Origin: Leptasterias polaris
Taxonomy: Eukaryota > Echinodermata > Asteroidea > Forcipulatida > Asteriidae
NCBI GenBank assembly: GCA_037783415.1
Contig: JAZGTN010000047.1
Span: 992,001-1,056,000 of the forward strand
Direction of reading: 5' to 3'
DNA: 64,000 nt
A program made the position numbers and the translations under genes. Position 1 is the first letter of the stretch; each line of letters starts with the position of its first letter. The notes beneath the pieces are model-generated. The model made no database searches. It saw only the letters and a program-made list of their open reading frames with translations, and was not told the origin of the DNA. This document shows, in pieces, positions 10,839-21,966 of the stretch.

Positions 10839-10872
10839 AGGACGTCAGTCAGTGCCACTGCACTGACGTCCT
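10839..10872. repeat. Small perfect hairpin
   Basis: AGGACGTCAGT and ACTGACGTCCT face each other, with CAGTG/CACTG also pairing inside. It contains two GACGTC palindromes and lies just outside the large palindrome. Confidence 0.7.
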
Positions 10873-10904
10873 GGGTATAAAGATCCTGTACAATGCGAAC
10901 AAAA

Positions 10905-11345
10905 TTTTGAGTACAATTTGTTCATATTTTTACCCAATTTGAGAAGCTGAAACTCCATTCATTTATTCTTGGTGCCCTTAGGCCTTAACTACACTTTTGA
11001 TGAGTTCAAAAACTAACAAATTATGATTTGACATTATTTCCGAAAATAAGTCCGAGTTGTGCACTGGCGATGTGACTCCGTCGTGTTGCCGCCCGGAAGA
11101 AAAAACGTTGAGTGTTACGAGTTAGACAGCGCCCTCTTTTGTGGACTTGGTTCCATGTCAGTTGAGGTTGTCACATCGCCAGTGCACAACTCGGACTTAT
11201 TTTCGGAAATATAAATGTCATCCACAAGGATAAAATTAAAATTCTGAATAGAGCAGGCGTAAAGTTCAGGACACAAGGAATATGCTATTCAAGTTTCAGC
11301 TTCCTCAAAAAGGTAAAAATATATTTAAAAATTGTTATAAATTTT
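10905..11345. mobile_element. Two-layer inverted-repeat element
   Basis: The inner pair (about 11038-11213) is nearly perfect, starting CCGAAAATAAGTCCGAGTTG with its complement ending at about 11206. The outer arms (about 160 bp each) are more diverged but alignable through GAAGCTGAAACT and ATTTTTACC. This suggests either a long-armed MITE or an insertion at the centre of an older one. Confidence 0.6.
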
Positions 11346-11370
11346 TTCGCAATGGCAGAGGTCCTTTAAT

Positions 11371-12480
11371 CCTGGACTCCGTCGCGTTGTACTTGTATTA
11401 GGGAGATCAGCAGATCGGCGGGTTTCACTATCCTATCTGTTAGCGTGTGAAAGCTCGAAGAAAAAAATGGACTGAAAAAACATAATTTTGAAATATTTTA
11501 CCTTCTTTAAAAGACCGTGTGGCAGCCAAGAAGTTGCTTTTTCAATATATCATATTTTTTTGAATGAAATCTCTGGTAAAACACCTTAATTCTTTTCTCG
11601 AAATACGGCCAGTTGGAGAGCTAGTCGTTCGCGGTTTCCCTGGAAGTCGCCATTATTATTATTTTTTTTTTCAGAGCGACCCTCGTACTCTAACGTCAGT
11701 TCCTCACCAGTAGAGGGCGCAATCGTTCAATTGACTGTGTGGATCAAATTCTCGAGAGTCAATGGTAACGAATGATACCAAATATTCCATATTTTCTTTT
11801 TTATTTTCTCAGGGATATTGATTACTTTATAAATCGAAGACTTTTAGCAACATTTTTTCATAATTTTTTTTGTTAAAAACGTCCAAATAGATAATTTTGG
11901 AGGGCAAAAAAGGTAGGAAAAACTAGTATTTTCTGAAAAATTAAAGTGTTGTGATTGTTTTGCACTGCTTTTCTGTTGCATGGGTATTTGCGGTTAGCTG
12001 CGAATTTCAATTTTATAAAAGTGTTCATTTTCAGAATTCCAGAAATTTTACTTAGGAATTCTAACATCTTGATTCTTGATGAATGTTTGATTATATTAAA
12101 CTTCCTTATTAATTTGTGATTCTCTCGTTCTCTGCCAAATTTTAAGATATCAATGTCATTTGAAAACCATTGTATTCCTTTTTTTTACAAGCTTTCCAGT
12201 GATATTAAATTTATTGGGGTGCAGATATCTGATTTGTGAAAGTTTCAAGGATAATTGTAAATACGCATTGCACTCTCAAAATTTACAGAACAGAATGCCG
12301 GAAAAATAATACTAAAAATTACATAACTCGGCCACATTTTAAGATATCAAGCTGATTTAAACACTATTGTATTTCTTTTTTTACAAGCTTTCCAGTGATA
12401 CAAATTTTATGGGGGTGCAGTAGAAAAATATCATTTGTGCCGATCTCCCTACTTGTATGCAACGGAGGAGTCCAACCTGG
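11371..12480. mobile_element. ~1.1-kb element with imperfect terminal inverted repeats
   Basis: CCTGGACTCCGTCGCGTTG with TTAGGGAGATC at the left is mirrored by GATCTCCCTACTTGTATGC and GGAGTCCAACCTGG at the right. Internally a ~110-bp segment is directly repeated (about 12132-12240 and 12330-12440; shared TTTTAAGATATCAA and ACAAGCTTTCCAGTGATA). No transposase frame is seen, so it is probably non-autonomous. Confidence 0.55.
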
Positions 12481-12599
12481 GCTAATGTCACTCTGAGTAC
12501 GTCTATAAACTGTTCGTGGAGACGATAGCGGATCGAACCTCATAACAAAAATAGTTCTAGGAGTAGCTTTACCTCATTTCTCTTTTTTCTTTTTTTCAA

Positions 12600-13110
12600 T
12601 AAAGATTATACCTCTTGTGCATAACACACAATTTACAAAACAAAAACAAAATTTTTTTTTTTTCATGAGGTTCAATCCGCCATCGTCTCCCATTGCAATA
12701 CCCTCATTGAGTGACAACATGATTGAACATGTGCAAAAAAATCCTATTCGTCGATTCGAAACTTTTTGCTCTTCACGTTTACATGCCTACTACTGTTCTT
12801 TTTTTAAACCAGATCTCGCCAAAGTAAGGCTCGACGTGTTCCTTGTACTCTCATTGAGCGTTGCACAGGTCCAGAAAATCTACTCCGCAAATTAAAAATT
12901 GTTAAAAAGTGATAAATTCTTACCGTAATTCAGACCCTATTCAAACAGTGTTGTAACAAGAATGGCGGTGGGGTGGGGGAGTGGAATTGTTCCGTCCCAA
13001 CTTGACAATCGTCCCAACTTGGGACCGGTCCCCAACTTCAGTGTTCAAGTTGGGGCGTCCCAACTGTAGTTGGGATCGCCCATAGAACTCAACAGGATAG
13101 CCTCCGCAAA
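12600..13110. repeat. Dispersed repeat arm plus GTTGGGA-type MITE
   Basis: 12600-12660 matches 38372-38430. 12745-12920 is one arm of the 10221-10813 family. 12985-13110 belongs to a family marked by CCCAACTTGACAAT and CCCAACTGTAGTTGGGA, also present at 15428-15527 (inverted), 19340-19399 plus 20482-20510, 38195-38300, 38795-38890 and 44915-45010. Confidence 0.7.
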
Positions 13111-13308
13111 AACGATGTGATCGATCGGGATCGTGGGGACTGTGTGAGTGACATGCGGTCGGGGGCGGGATTGAGGCGGGGAGCTCCCACTGCCGCAATC
13201 AGCGTATGGATGGGGAAAACGGTCTCATTGTGCTGGCACTGTTTTTTCTAAATTAATTGAAGTCTGCACACTGCACTAAATTATTTAGAGTGCTGATTTC
13301 AGTCTTGT

Positions 13309-13600
13309 CCATAGAATTAAAATAGAACCCGGAGAACGCTGAGCTCGACCGTCCTCTGTGTGTCGTCTGTGGACGCGGCGTATCAATACCCACCACGCGA
13401 CACGCGTGTATGGCAAAATGATCATCACGTGACACGCGTGTATGGCAAAAATGGCAACGCACATAGACCGTAATATGCTAATTTTGCCATACACGCGTAA
13501 AAAAAATGGCGTACGCGCGTCCATAAAAATGGTCTCACAACGAAACCGCACGCACAATGACGCACTCAGCGTGCTCCGGGTTCTATTTCTATTTCTATGG
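13309..13600. mobile_element. Short MITE with nested palindromes
   Basis: CCATAGAATT followed by AATAGAACCCGGAG is mirrored by CTCCGGGTTCTATTTCTA and CTATGG. Inside, ACACGCGTGTATGGCAAAA occurs twice and its complement TTTTGCCATACACGCG once. Non-coding. Confidence 0.6.
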
Positions 13601-13719
13601 TCTTGTCACACACACAACCAGCACTCCGCTGGTACCCTGTACTATCCCAACCATTGATCTCCATTATACTGACTGGATAGGACAACCAGTGCTTCCACTC
13701 CCCAAAATTGAATTTCCTT

Positions 13720-14350
13720 AGATTGACATAATTTTTTCCTTAGATTAAAAGAAATTTCCTTAGAGTTTTGGGAGGATTTCCTTAAAATTTCCTTAGATAA
13801 AATAACTTAAACTAACCATGGTAATTGATGGTAATTGATGGTAATTGATGGTAATTGATGAAAATTGTCATAGTATACCAGTCCCAATTTTAGTAAAACA
13901 GCAATGAACAAACAACACAACATGTACAATGTACAGTATGCAAAATCTACGACGTGCAAAATACAAACCACACACAGTCATCATGTGGTCGGTAGTAGTG
14001 TGGATGCGCGACCCCGCCGCATATCAGGCCTGGGCTCAGCCTACGATGCAATCGAAACCAGACTAATTACTTGGGGGCGCCAGGCGCAGCAGTGGAGCGA
14101 TGCTTTTAGTACGCACCGACCGGGTTCTGATGTGAACCCTAAAATGGCCAGTTTTCATGTTTTATTGTATTTTTTTGTATGATTTGCTTTTATTCTCAAA
14201 TTTCTTTAAATTTTTCTTAAAATTTTGAAATTTCCTTAAAATTTCCTTAGATTTTTGAAATTTCCTTAAAATTTCCTTGATTTTTTGTTTCCTTAGAAAT
14301 TTCCTTAGGACGTTAAAATTTCCTTAAAATAAGGAAATTTCCTTAGAAGT
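13720..14350. repeat. TTTCCTTAG-rich segments flanking a 10-bp tandem repeat
   Basis: Two blocks (13720-13806 and 14195-14350) are built of the motif AAATTTCCTTA(A/G)A repeated many times. Just inside the first, GGTAATTGAT is repeated four times (about 13819-13858). The stretch between (13860-14190) shows no recognisable gene. Confidence 0.65.
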
Positions 14351-14645
14351 GGAAACGCTGAGGACAACTCAGCGCGTTTGTGCACGTTCGATGGTCGATT
14401 TGATGGCCAAGCGCGTATGCCGCTGAGAAGGGAATTCGCGTAAAAATACGCATGCGCGGCGGTCCCACTAGATAGCAACTCTATGCAGTAGTGACGATGA
14501 GCATGCAGTAGATTAAAGTGTAAACTTAATTTTCATTTGTCTTTGATTAATTTCTTTTTGGAGAGAGTTTCTTCTTTTTCTAGATTAGAAAATAGAATTA
14601 GCTGTTGCAAACTGCTTACCAACCAAAAGGACCTGTGGTATAAAT

Positions 14646-14760
14646 GCAAAAAATAAATAAGTTAGTGGCCTGACGTTTCGACCCTAGCAGAGTCTTTCTC
14701 GAAGCCTTCGAGAAAGACTCTGCTAAGGTCGAAACGTCAGGCCACTAACTTATTTTTTGC
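14646..14760. repeat. Near-perfect hairpin, 115 bp
   Basis: Arms of about 55 nt run from GCAAAAAATAA to its complement TTATTTTTTGC, with GGCCTGACGTTTCGACC in the stem and a centre at CTCGAAGCCTTCGAG. One mismatch and a 4-nt indel were noticed. Probably a minimal MITE. Confidence 0.85.
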
Positions 14761-15387
14761 TTTTTCTAGATTGTTAGAGCATGAACACATCTTTTTAAAA
14801 TACATACAGGCCTAAAAAACTATTTTGAAAACAGCAAAACCAAATAAAACGCAAAAAATTATTGACTATGTGTCAGTGTTTGTTGTCTTTTTTTGCAGAC
14901 TATGAGCACTTAATTACCTGTGAAAGGAAAACAGAATTTCTCGTACTTACAAATCTCCCGAGGAACGGCAACCTACTGCAGCACAAGCATTTATCATTAT
15001 TTGTAAACAATTACTTGTATTTGACTACGGTGACAGCGTATCAAGAAACCTTTAAATACGGGAAAAAACAGAGTAAGATATTTCCACGACCCCGCAAATA
15101 ATTTATTTGTGTTGTATATATTGTTGCTTTATTTCATAAATAAAAACTTCACAGCCCTAAGGAGGCTGAATTGAGTTTAATTTTTACAATAATAAGAAGA
15201 GTAAAGATCATCTAAAAATAGACAACAGTCTGAGATTTAAAAAAATTGTAAACCAAAATACATGGATTAAAAATATATATACATAAAACTAAAAAATAAA
15301 CACATTAAAGGAAGCTGGAAAAACACTTGGGAAAAAAAAAACTCCCCTCAAACTCCCCTCTCGCAAACGCGTACGGTTTGCCGTTTT
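14761..15387. other. No gene; possible non-LTR 3' UTR remnant
   Basis: 15130-15180 (minus strand) has TCAGCCTCCTTAGGGCTGTG beside an A-rich stretch, resembling the 3' end of the non-LTR element at 36470-36520. The rest is AT-rich without a convincing frame. Confidence 0.35.
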
Positions 15388-15527
15388 TGTACGCAGTTGT
15401 CCTATCCAGTCAGTATAATGGAGATCAATGATCCCAACTACAGTTGGGACGCCCCTTACTGTAACACTCAAGTTGGGACCAGTCCCAACTATAGTTGGTG
15501 CTATTGTCAAGTTGGGGCGGAACAGAA
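15388..15527. repeat. Inverted copy of the GTTGGGA-type MITE
   Basis: The reverse complement aligns with 12985-13075. The preceding 15398-15429 is the reverse complement of 13651-13684. It could be one end of a 2.5-kb inverted structure or an independent insertion. Confidence 0.6.
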
Positions 15528-15529
15528 TG

Positions 15530-15740
15530 ATTTGTGTACAAAATGCACGACTGGTTGCCGGCGCGGCCGAGACCATGCCGGGACCAGCAGCGTTACCTGC
15601 ACACGGAGTACCAGTTTGTTTGTAGACTTTTTGCAAGCGCAGCAAACAGTCGTAGGAACAACATTTGACAGCGCAAGCACATGGCCTGAATGTTTGCAGA
15701 CCACTGTTTATAGTGTAATACGAGAATATTAAGCAAGTGT
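15530..15740. repeat. Conserved ~190-bp block upstream of ZNF2
   Basis: The segment from TTGTGTACAAAAT through GGAACAACATTTGACAGC to GCAGACCA recurs at 22205-22390 and 30015-30185, each about 3-6 kb upstream (minus-strand sense) of a zinc-finger exon. Both strands hold short open frames, neither recognisable. It may be a shared promoter or 5' exon, or simply part of the duplicated unit. Confidence 0.6.
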
Positions 15741-15884
15741 CATTATTAAAACAAAACGGAGTTAAAAAACGACGGTGATCCTCAATAACGCAGTTTGTGC
15801 AGTTTTGCAAGAAACAAATTTCCTGCATGCTATTCAAACCCAGCAGATGCAAGCACTGGAGGCATGAAGTCAAAGAAAACATTT

Positions 15885-16400
15885 GTTTTGCGTCCTGCCA
15901 ACCAGGTATGGAAAAAGTCTAAGTTATGGGGTGTTTGCAAGGATAATGGATAAGGTATAACCAAGTATTTCGGTTGTCGTTTCTTCTTGATTATTACTCA
16001 TCATCATGCCTGATGCAAACTACGTATTAGTTCATCATTTAAGGGGTTTTTTGGCACCCATTGGCATGCCTACGTTAAGTTATGTTATTGTTTTTAATTT
16101 TCCATTTTAAGACTGGTTTGATCTATGCTTTCAAGTCTCAGTTGCTATTTTTACTGTTATACATCCTCGGGACCTGGCCGTCTTAGAATGGGCTTGTCTT
16201 GCTGTCTGTTTTGATTTTATTGTTTGCTGTTCTTGCTTTGATTTGCCAGTGTTACTTTTTCCATTTCAACATCATAAGTGGGGGGGGGGGGGGGGGGGGT
16301 GCTCTACCACCACTAACACACCCCTGTCTGAAATCTAAAAACATCATTTCTCACTCACTGTGCTTTGCTGTCCCTTTGATTATTTAATTTTAATCTTTGC
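15885..16400. repeat. Duplicated intergenic segment with poly-G tract
   Basis: Closely matches 30545-31030 (shared TTTTGCGTCCTGCCAAC, CATTGGCATGCCTAC, GACCTGGCCGTCTTAGAATG). A run of 20 G (16280-16299) interrupts this copy where the other reads AGACAAG. Non-coding. Confidence 0.8.
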
Positions 16401-16589
16401 ATAGTACACAAAAATTGTTTTTAATTGTCAGCTACCCCACCCCTAAATATGTAGTATTGATCCGCCCGTGTTAGGGTAGTAGGTCTACCATGTTACATGT
16501 ATTTAGCTTAGCTGATTTGATCTTTGATCGGTCTAATCATCAAATCGGTCATGTGGGGCACCTCGAAAATATTTGTAGTGTTTTACAAA

Positions 16590-17450
16590 TTGGGCTCACT
16601 GACGATAATGTGTATTTCAAACACAATAGTCTGATTTTGTACATCACATAAGAAGTACCCACTTGAAGAAAAGCACATAGCCATAATCATCATTCCTCTT
16701 CGTGCTCTCATGGCAGATCAACGATCGAGATGGGAGGAGCTTAATATTACAGCATGCGCAGTGTCAGAATCAGAAGATGACATCAACAGGTAGCTAGGCC
16801 CTCAAGTGGGAAGAACACTATCAGAGCTAAGATGTACACATAGTTGTACCCGCAAGATTTCTATTTATAGCTATTTCATATTTTCCACACTATGCAAAGC
16901 TTCAAACACCACTTTCAATGCTTCATTTGTATTGTATTTATGTATCTGTTTGGATGAAAGCGTCATTTTATTACCGAGACAATACCGTCTCTACACTCAA
17001 ATGGCTGACCTTGCAAGGTAAAAGAAAGCAAGCAACCATGAAGATAAAAAACATTTGAAGATAAATTAATTCATATTAGCTGAGAGTCTTAAATGTCTTA
17101 AATGTAAGAGAGATGTTTGTTATAAATACTACGCTTAATAAACACAACAGTCACTCAGCCCAGTATCAAAGACATGTGAAGTTTATATATGAAGTCTTCT
17201 CTAACCCCAAAAATTAATTAAATGACAAGTTTTATAACCATCTGTTTACAGTGATATTTATTGAATAATTCTGATTTGTTTTTAAACCGCATTTTTGTTT
17301 GTATGAAAAACATTGTTGCTACCCCATTTATAATATCTACATCACCAAGCAAATCCCAATACACTGTACATAAAAACATAAAAGGTTGCTCTCATGTTTG
17401 GACATGAAGAAAATCAGTTATTTAGGCCATTTTAAGGCCACAAACTGCAT
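16590..17450. repeat. Duplicated 3' flank of ZNF3
   Basis: Matches 22440-22900, then 23000-23130. It contains a damaged copy of the small + strand ORF described at 22549: ATG at 16710, with a 2-bp loss near 16788 that brings a TAG after 31 codons. 17060-17400 is block A of the shared 3' flank. Confidence 0.75.
17257..17262 (-). promoter_or_regulatory. Candidate polyadenylation signal for ZNF3
   Basis: Minus-strand AATAAA about 190 nt past the ZNF3 stop; an equivalent AATAAA is at 41659-41664, about 200 nt past the ZNF6 stop. Confidence 0.5.
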
Positions 17451-17452
17451 TT

Positions 17453-18988
17453 CTATTCAGTGTGGACACGCCGATGCGCAGTAAGGGAATTTCTGTATGA
17501 AAACACTTTTCCACAAATGTCACAAAGAAATGGTTTCTCTCCAGTGTGAACACGCTGATGGTCTGTCAGCAATGGTTTATATGAAAATGCTTTTCCACAA
17601 ATGTGACAAAGAAATGGTTTCTCTCCAGTGTGGACACGCTGGTGAGAGGTAAGCGACCATATCTTCGCAAAGGCTTTTCCACAAATGTCACAAACAAATG
17701 GTTTCTCTCCAGAGTGGGTACGTTGATGGTCTGTCAGGTATGATTTCCTTTTATAAGCTTTTCCACAAAAGTTACAAACAAATGGTTTCTCTTCAGTGTG
17801 GACTTGTTGATGAGCGGTCATGCAAATTTTGGAAGTGAAGGCTTGTCCGCAGAGATCACAAACAAATGGTTTCTCTCCAGTGTGAAAACGTTTATGAATG
17901 GTAAGGGCTGATGTCTGTGAGAAAGCTTTTCCACAAAGGTCACAAACAAATGGTTTCTCTCCAGTGTGGATACGATGATGACAGGCAAGTGACCTTTTAT
18001 ATGAAAAATGTTTTCCACAAAAGTCACAAACAAATGGTTTTTCTCCAGAGTGGGTCTGCTGATGGTATATCAGCTTCGATTTCTTCGTGAAAGCTTTTCC
18101 ACAAAAGTCACAACCGTATGGTTTCTCACCTGTGTGGAGTCTGTGGACACGCCGATGGCGTGTTAAGTAACTTTTGATTGAGAACGATTCTTCACAAATA
18201 TCACAAACAAATGGTTTTTCTCCAGAGTGGGTGAACTGATGGTCTCTCAGGGTTGATTTCTTTGTGAAAGCTTTTCCACAAAAGTCACAAACAAATGGTT
18301 TCTCTCCAGTGTGGATACGCAGATGGTCTGTCAGGGTGGTTTTCATAGAGAAAGCTTTTCCACACAGCTCGCAAACAAATGGTTTCTCTCCAGTGTGGAT
18401 ACGCTGATGAGTGATAAGGGACGTTTTATATGAAAATTGTTTTCCACATAAGTCACAAATAAATGGTTTTTCTCCACTGTGCACACGCTGGTGGTCTGTC
18501 AGTGATGATTTCGTCGTGACAGTTTTTCCACATAAGTCACACACAAATGGTTTCTCTCCAGTGTGGACCAGCTCATGCCTTGTCAGGCTGGTTTTTAAAG
18601 AGAAGGCTTGTCCACACATATCACAAATGAATGGCTTCTCTCCAGTGTGGACCAGCTGATGCCGTGTCAGGTTTTCTTTACGCGAAAAAGCTTTTCGACA
18701 AAAATCACAAACAAATGATTTCTCTCCAGTGTGGGTACGCTGATGGTATGTCAGGGATGTTTTCCGCTTGAAAACTTTTCCACAAAAGTCACAAACATTT
18801 TGTTTCTTTTCATTGTGGACCTGCTGATGGTTTGCAAGTGATGATTTAAGTGAAAAAGCAAATGTTTTATTTTCAGTGTCAGCATGATGCTGGCGTATTG
18901 GGTTGATTTTTTTCAATACTAATCTACAATTATCATAATCTAGTGGTTTTTCTCCAGCGTGGGCAAGCTGACGACGTGTCACGGGCAT
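17453..18988 (-). CDS. Poly-C2H2 zinc-finger protein (ZNF3), intact
   Basis: A 511-aa protein, the only locus here uninterrupted from the shared start MPVTRRQLAHAGEKPLDYDN to a clean stop after VHTE. Probable sequence-specific nuclear DNA-binding factor. After the N-terminal module, where the first true finger has lost its CDFCGK half (HADTENKTFAFSLKSS), there are 16 fingers with TGEKPF linkers. Finger 8 is followed by an unusual linker with three extra residues (RRVHRLHTGEKPY). I chose the ATG at 18988 because the longer open frame upstream has no ATG and the same Met is conserved in all six loci. A probable 3' splice site lies at 19117-19119. No KRAB, BTB or other effector domain is visible in this exon; one could lie in an unseen 5' exon. 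Confidence 0.93.
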   Translation of the reverse strand: MPVTRRQLAHAGEKPLDYDNCRLVLKKINPIRQHHADTENKTFAFSLKSSLANHQQVHNEKKQNVCDFCGKVFKRKTSLTYHQRTHTGEKSFVCDFCRKAFSRKENLTRHQLVHTGEKPFICDMCGQAFSLKTSLTRHELVHTGEKPFVCDLCGKTVTTKSSLTDHQRVHSGEKPFICDLCGKQFSYKTSLITHQRIHTGEKPFVCELCGKAFSMKTTLTDHLRIHTGEKPFVCDFCGKAFTKKSTLRDHQFTHSGEKPFVCDICEESFSIKSYLTRHRRVHRLHTGEKPYGCDFCGKAFTKKSKLIYHQQTHSGEKPFVCDFCGKHFSYKRSLACHHRIHTGEKPFVCDLCGKAFSQTSALTIHKRFHTGEKPFVCDLCGQAFTSKICMTAHQQVHTEEKPFVCNFCGKAYKRKSYLTDHQRTHSGEKPFVCDICGKAFAKIWSLTSHQRVHTGEKPFLCHICGKAFSYKPLLTDHQRVHTGEKPFLCDICGKVFSYRNSLTAHRRVHTE

Positions 18989-19399
18989 TTTAATTGGATA
19001 GTTTTCTCCACAGAAATGTTTTTTCACTTGAGGGATTTCCCAAAAATGTAGTCAAAACAAACTATCTTCAGAATTATTCACCCTATCTGTTGATGAACCG
19101 ATGAGTTTTCTTAGCTCTGTCAAAAGAAGACAACAAAACAGAAAGTTATTGATTTGGAATATTTGGGGGATTAAAAACCTAAAAACAATTCTTTGAGGGA
19201 TACTTAGTAATTGCTCCAAGAATTAACTACCATAAAAACTTACTTGGTAAGCCAAGTAACGAGGTGGGCTAGACTTAGCCAAGTTGGGGCGGAGCATATG
19301 CATGGAGGTTCCTTCCTCCATTGAGTCCAGACTCTAAATGATGTGTTCCGTCCCAACTTGACAATCATCCCAACTATAGTTGGGAACGATTCCAACTTG
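18989..19399. other. ZNF3 5' region with MITE fragments
   Basis: Contains the conserved leader and splice-acceptor context (19080-19125), a TTTAAAGG-family fragment (19205-19260) and the left half of a GTTGGGA-type MITE (19340-19399) split by the next element. Confidence 0.6.
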
Positions 19400-20478
19400 C
19401 AGGCGCAGATCCAGGGGGAGGGGGGCCAGGGGGCACGTGCCCCCGGGAAAAATTTGAAAAAAAACATAAACATGTTTTTTTGGTGTTACTATCTGCCTGC
19501 TTAAAAATTTGCCACAAGTGTGTGTGTGATGGTGTCTTTTCACCCAGGCATGATGGATTTCCTTTTCATCCTATGCCAATCAAATTTGTTTCTTTCTGCC
19601 AAAATGAATCTTTCATGATATGTCACTTGTAATTGCTTAGATTTGCACGATAACATAAGCGTTTGAAACCTGACCTGCCAATTTGTCCTGGATAAAATAT
19701 TTGTCATGTCGTTCTGGCATTCAAGTGTAAACTAAGCTTGAACTAAATTTTTTGAATGAATATGCATGACACCAGATATTGCAGCGACCAGATCCAAACG
19801 CGAGATTTGTGGGATTAAAATTTTCTATGAGTAAAATTAGAAGATTTGTATGGATCAGAAGTGCTTAAAAGTGTCTATTTCTCGGTTTCAGGCATACAGA
19901 GGCTTGATTTTTCACCCCTCAAAAAGCCAAAATCTCAGAGCTTCCAGGGGCTTCGCCCCCTGGACCCCCACCATCGATGTTACAGAACTTTTTCCAGTAA
20001 ACTGTCTATTTCTCTGTTTTAGGCACATGGAGGCTTGATTTTTCACCCCTAAAAATGCCAAAAGCTCAGAGCTTCCGGGGGCTTCGTCCCCTGTACCCCC
20101 ACTGGGGCCTTCGCCCCCTGAACCGCCACCGGGGCTTCACCCCCTGAACCGCCACCGGGGCTTCACCCCCTGAACCGCCACCATCGATGTTACAGAAAAA
20201 TTGTCAGTAAATTTAGAAGCTTTACATGGATCTGATTTCCTATAAAAGTGTGTCTATTTCTCTGTTTTAGGCACATGGAGGCTCGATTTTTTACCCCACA
20301 GAACGCCAAAGGCTCAGTGCTTCAGGGGGCTTCGCCCCCCCCCCCCCCCTGAACCCCCACCAGGGCTCCACCGTAAGGCCGGCCCCTAGACCCCACCCGT
20401 TTTTGTTTTACCCTTTAATACAAAAAAATTGTTGAGCCGTTGTTCCCCCCGGTTTAAAAAATCCTGGATCCGCCCCTG
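19400..20478. mobile_element. Non-autonomous TIR element nested in a MITE
   Basis: Starts CAGGCGCAGATCCAGG and ends CCTGGATCCGCCCCTG (inverted, a few mismatches). It splits a GTTGGGA-type MITE: CCAACTTG on the left and TTGAGTGTTCAAG on the right rejoin to match the intact copy at 13030-13045, giving an apparent 3-bp TTG duplication. The interior has imperfect repeats around GCTTCGCCCCCTG and TCTATTTCTCTGTTTTAGGC. No transposase frame. Confidence 0.7.
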
Positions 20479-20572
20479 TTGAGTGTTCAAGTTGGGGCGT
20501 CCCAACTGATCCTCAACCTGTTCATTAATTATGTGGGTTTTGAGCACAGTTTGGCTTTGACTTTTATAGTAA

Positions 20573-21959
20573 TGTTGGGCGCAAACAAGCCGCCCGCGCA
20601 AGCTTCAAGATGGGCCGCGCAATCTTCAAGATGGGCCGCGCAAACTTCAAGCTTGCGGGAGTGAAATTTGCGTGCGGCAAATTTGCGTGTGCGGATGAAG
20701 TTTGCGCGCTACATTTCGTAAGCTCGACATGAACTGCACGGTATAAAAAGACCTGATAGCGTCGTTGCATGCACGCTGCTGCCAGATCAGCAGTATTAGA
20801 CTTGACACAGTCTGCTATTGGTATTAACGCAACGCCAAATGTTGTTCGATTTTACAAGTCTGGGGGACTGTTTCAATAAACAATAAATGTTGACAGTCAA
20901 TTTGCCCACATCACTGGATGCTGTGCACCTTTTGCGATGTATAATCAGTTCACAAGAAGATATAATTTTTAGCTTACCAAAATTTTCTTTAAACCTAGTT
21001 ATAAACCTAATTTTAACATGGAGGACCAAGGTTTAAATAAGTTATATTGAGTTATAACAACATAAATGAATTTCACTCTTGGCGTGTTGCTGTGTTTATT
21101 TATGATCACGTTTATTTTATTAATGAGAAGAACAACTCCAAATCCCAAAATATCAATACACAGTGACCCTGACATGTTACACAAATAGGTTGTTTTCTAA
21201 ATCAGTTTCCTATCAACTATTCCACAAATCAATAACACATGGTGTGCTGGTTTAAATTTCAGTAAAAAGTCTTTATATTTAAGGGAATTAATACGTTTGG
21301 TAAAGCGTAGGGCAGCTAGATTTGTATGTAAAGACTCCCGTCGTAACAGTAGCGCCTCCTTAATGATCAGTAGATTGCAATGGAAACCTTTGAGGAACGT
21401 AGAGCAATCTCCAGGTTTAAACACTACTATATAAATCTGTTCATCATAAAACTGCTATCGACACTGACCACTATCAACTCAAACCACAGGGAAACCAAAC
21501 TCTCACCAGAAAATCTTCATCAATCTCGTTTACCCACCCTTCAACCAATAAGAACTGTTACAAAATTGTCCTTTGTCCCAAGAACCCTCGTTGAATGGAA
21601 CCGATTACCACTATGTATACGAGAAGCACCTTCAATAGACTCATTCAAGACTAGGCTAGATAAAATCCAAATGACCACTTTCATAAGGGGAGCTCACCAC
21701 TAAATTTTGTCTACTTGCCACACCACACCTGCAACTTATATATCCCCTGAGGAGTTTGTTGCAGTATTCGACAGATACAGATAGATACAGATACTGATTT
21801 GGCTTTGACATGAACTACATGCAACAGCACCAAATTTGCGCAGGGCCTGAAATTTGCGTGGAATATCTGGTGCGCAGGCTTAAACCTGCGCGCGCAAATT
21901 TAGTTTGCGCCATCAAGTTTGCGCGCTCAGCGGAGGCTGAATTCGATTTGCGCCCAACA
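20573..21959. mobile_element. Putative TIR element, TGTTGGGCGCAAA ends
   Basis: TGTTGGGCGCAAA at 20573 is mirrored by TTTGCGCCCAACA ending at 21959. Both subterminal regions are rich in TTTGCGCG-type motifs (20580-20720 and 21830-21950). A non-LTR fragment lies inside (about 21230-21793). I find no clear target duplication. The paralogous flanks at 12690-12740 and 29740-29785 lack this insertion. Confidence 0.5.
21230..21793 (+). pseudogene. Non-LTR retrotransposon 3' fragment (RT C-terminal tail)
   Basis: The + strand reads VKRRAARFVCKDSRRN, then after a 1-nt shift near 21385 TFEERRAISRFKHYY and FVPRTLVEWNRLP...SIDSFKTRL. This is the conserved tail after the reverse-transcriptase domain of many CR1/L2-like elements. 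The catalytic domain is missing, so it is a dead 5'-truncated copy. It ends in a short ACAGATAC-type microsatellite (21765-21793), the usual 3' tail of such elements. Confidence 0.75.
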
Positions 21960-21966
21960 ACATACA

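Noticed and set aside
15289..15882. 197-residue minus-strand frame
   Set aside because: It runs across a MITE copy and the duplicated 190-bp block, and the homologous blocks have frame-changing indels.
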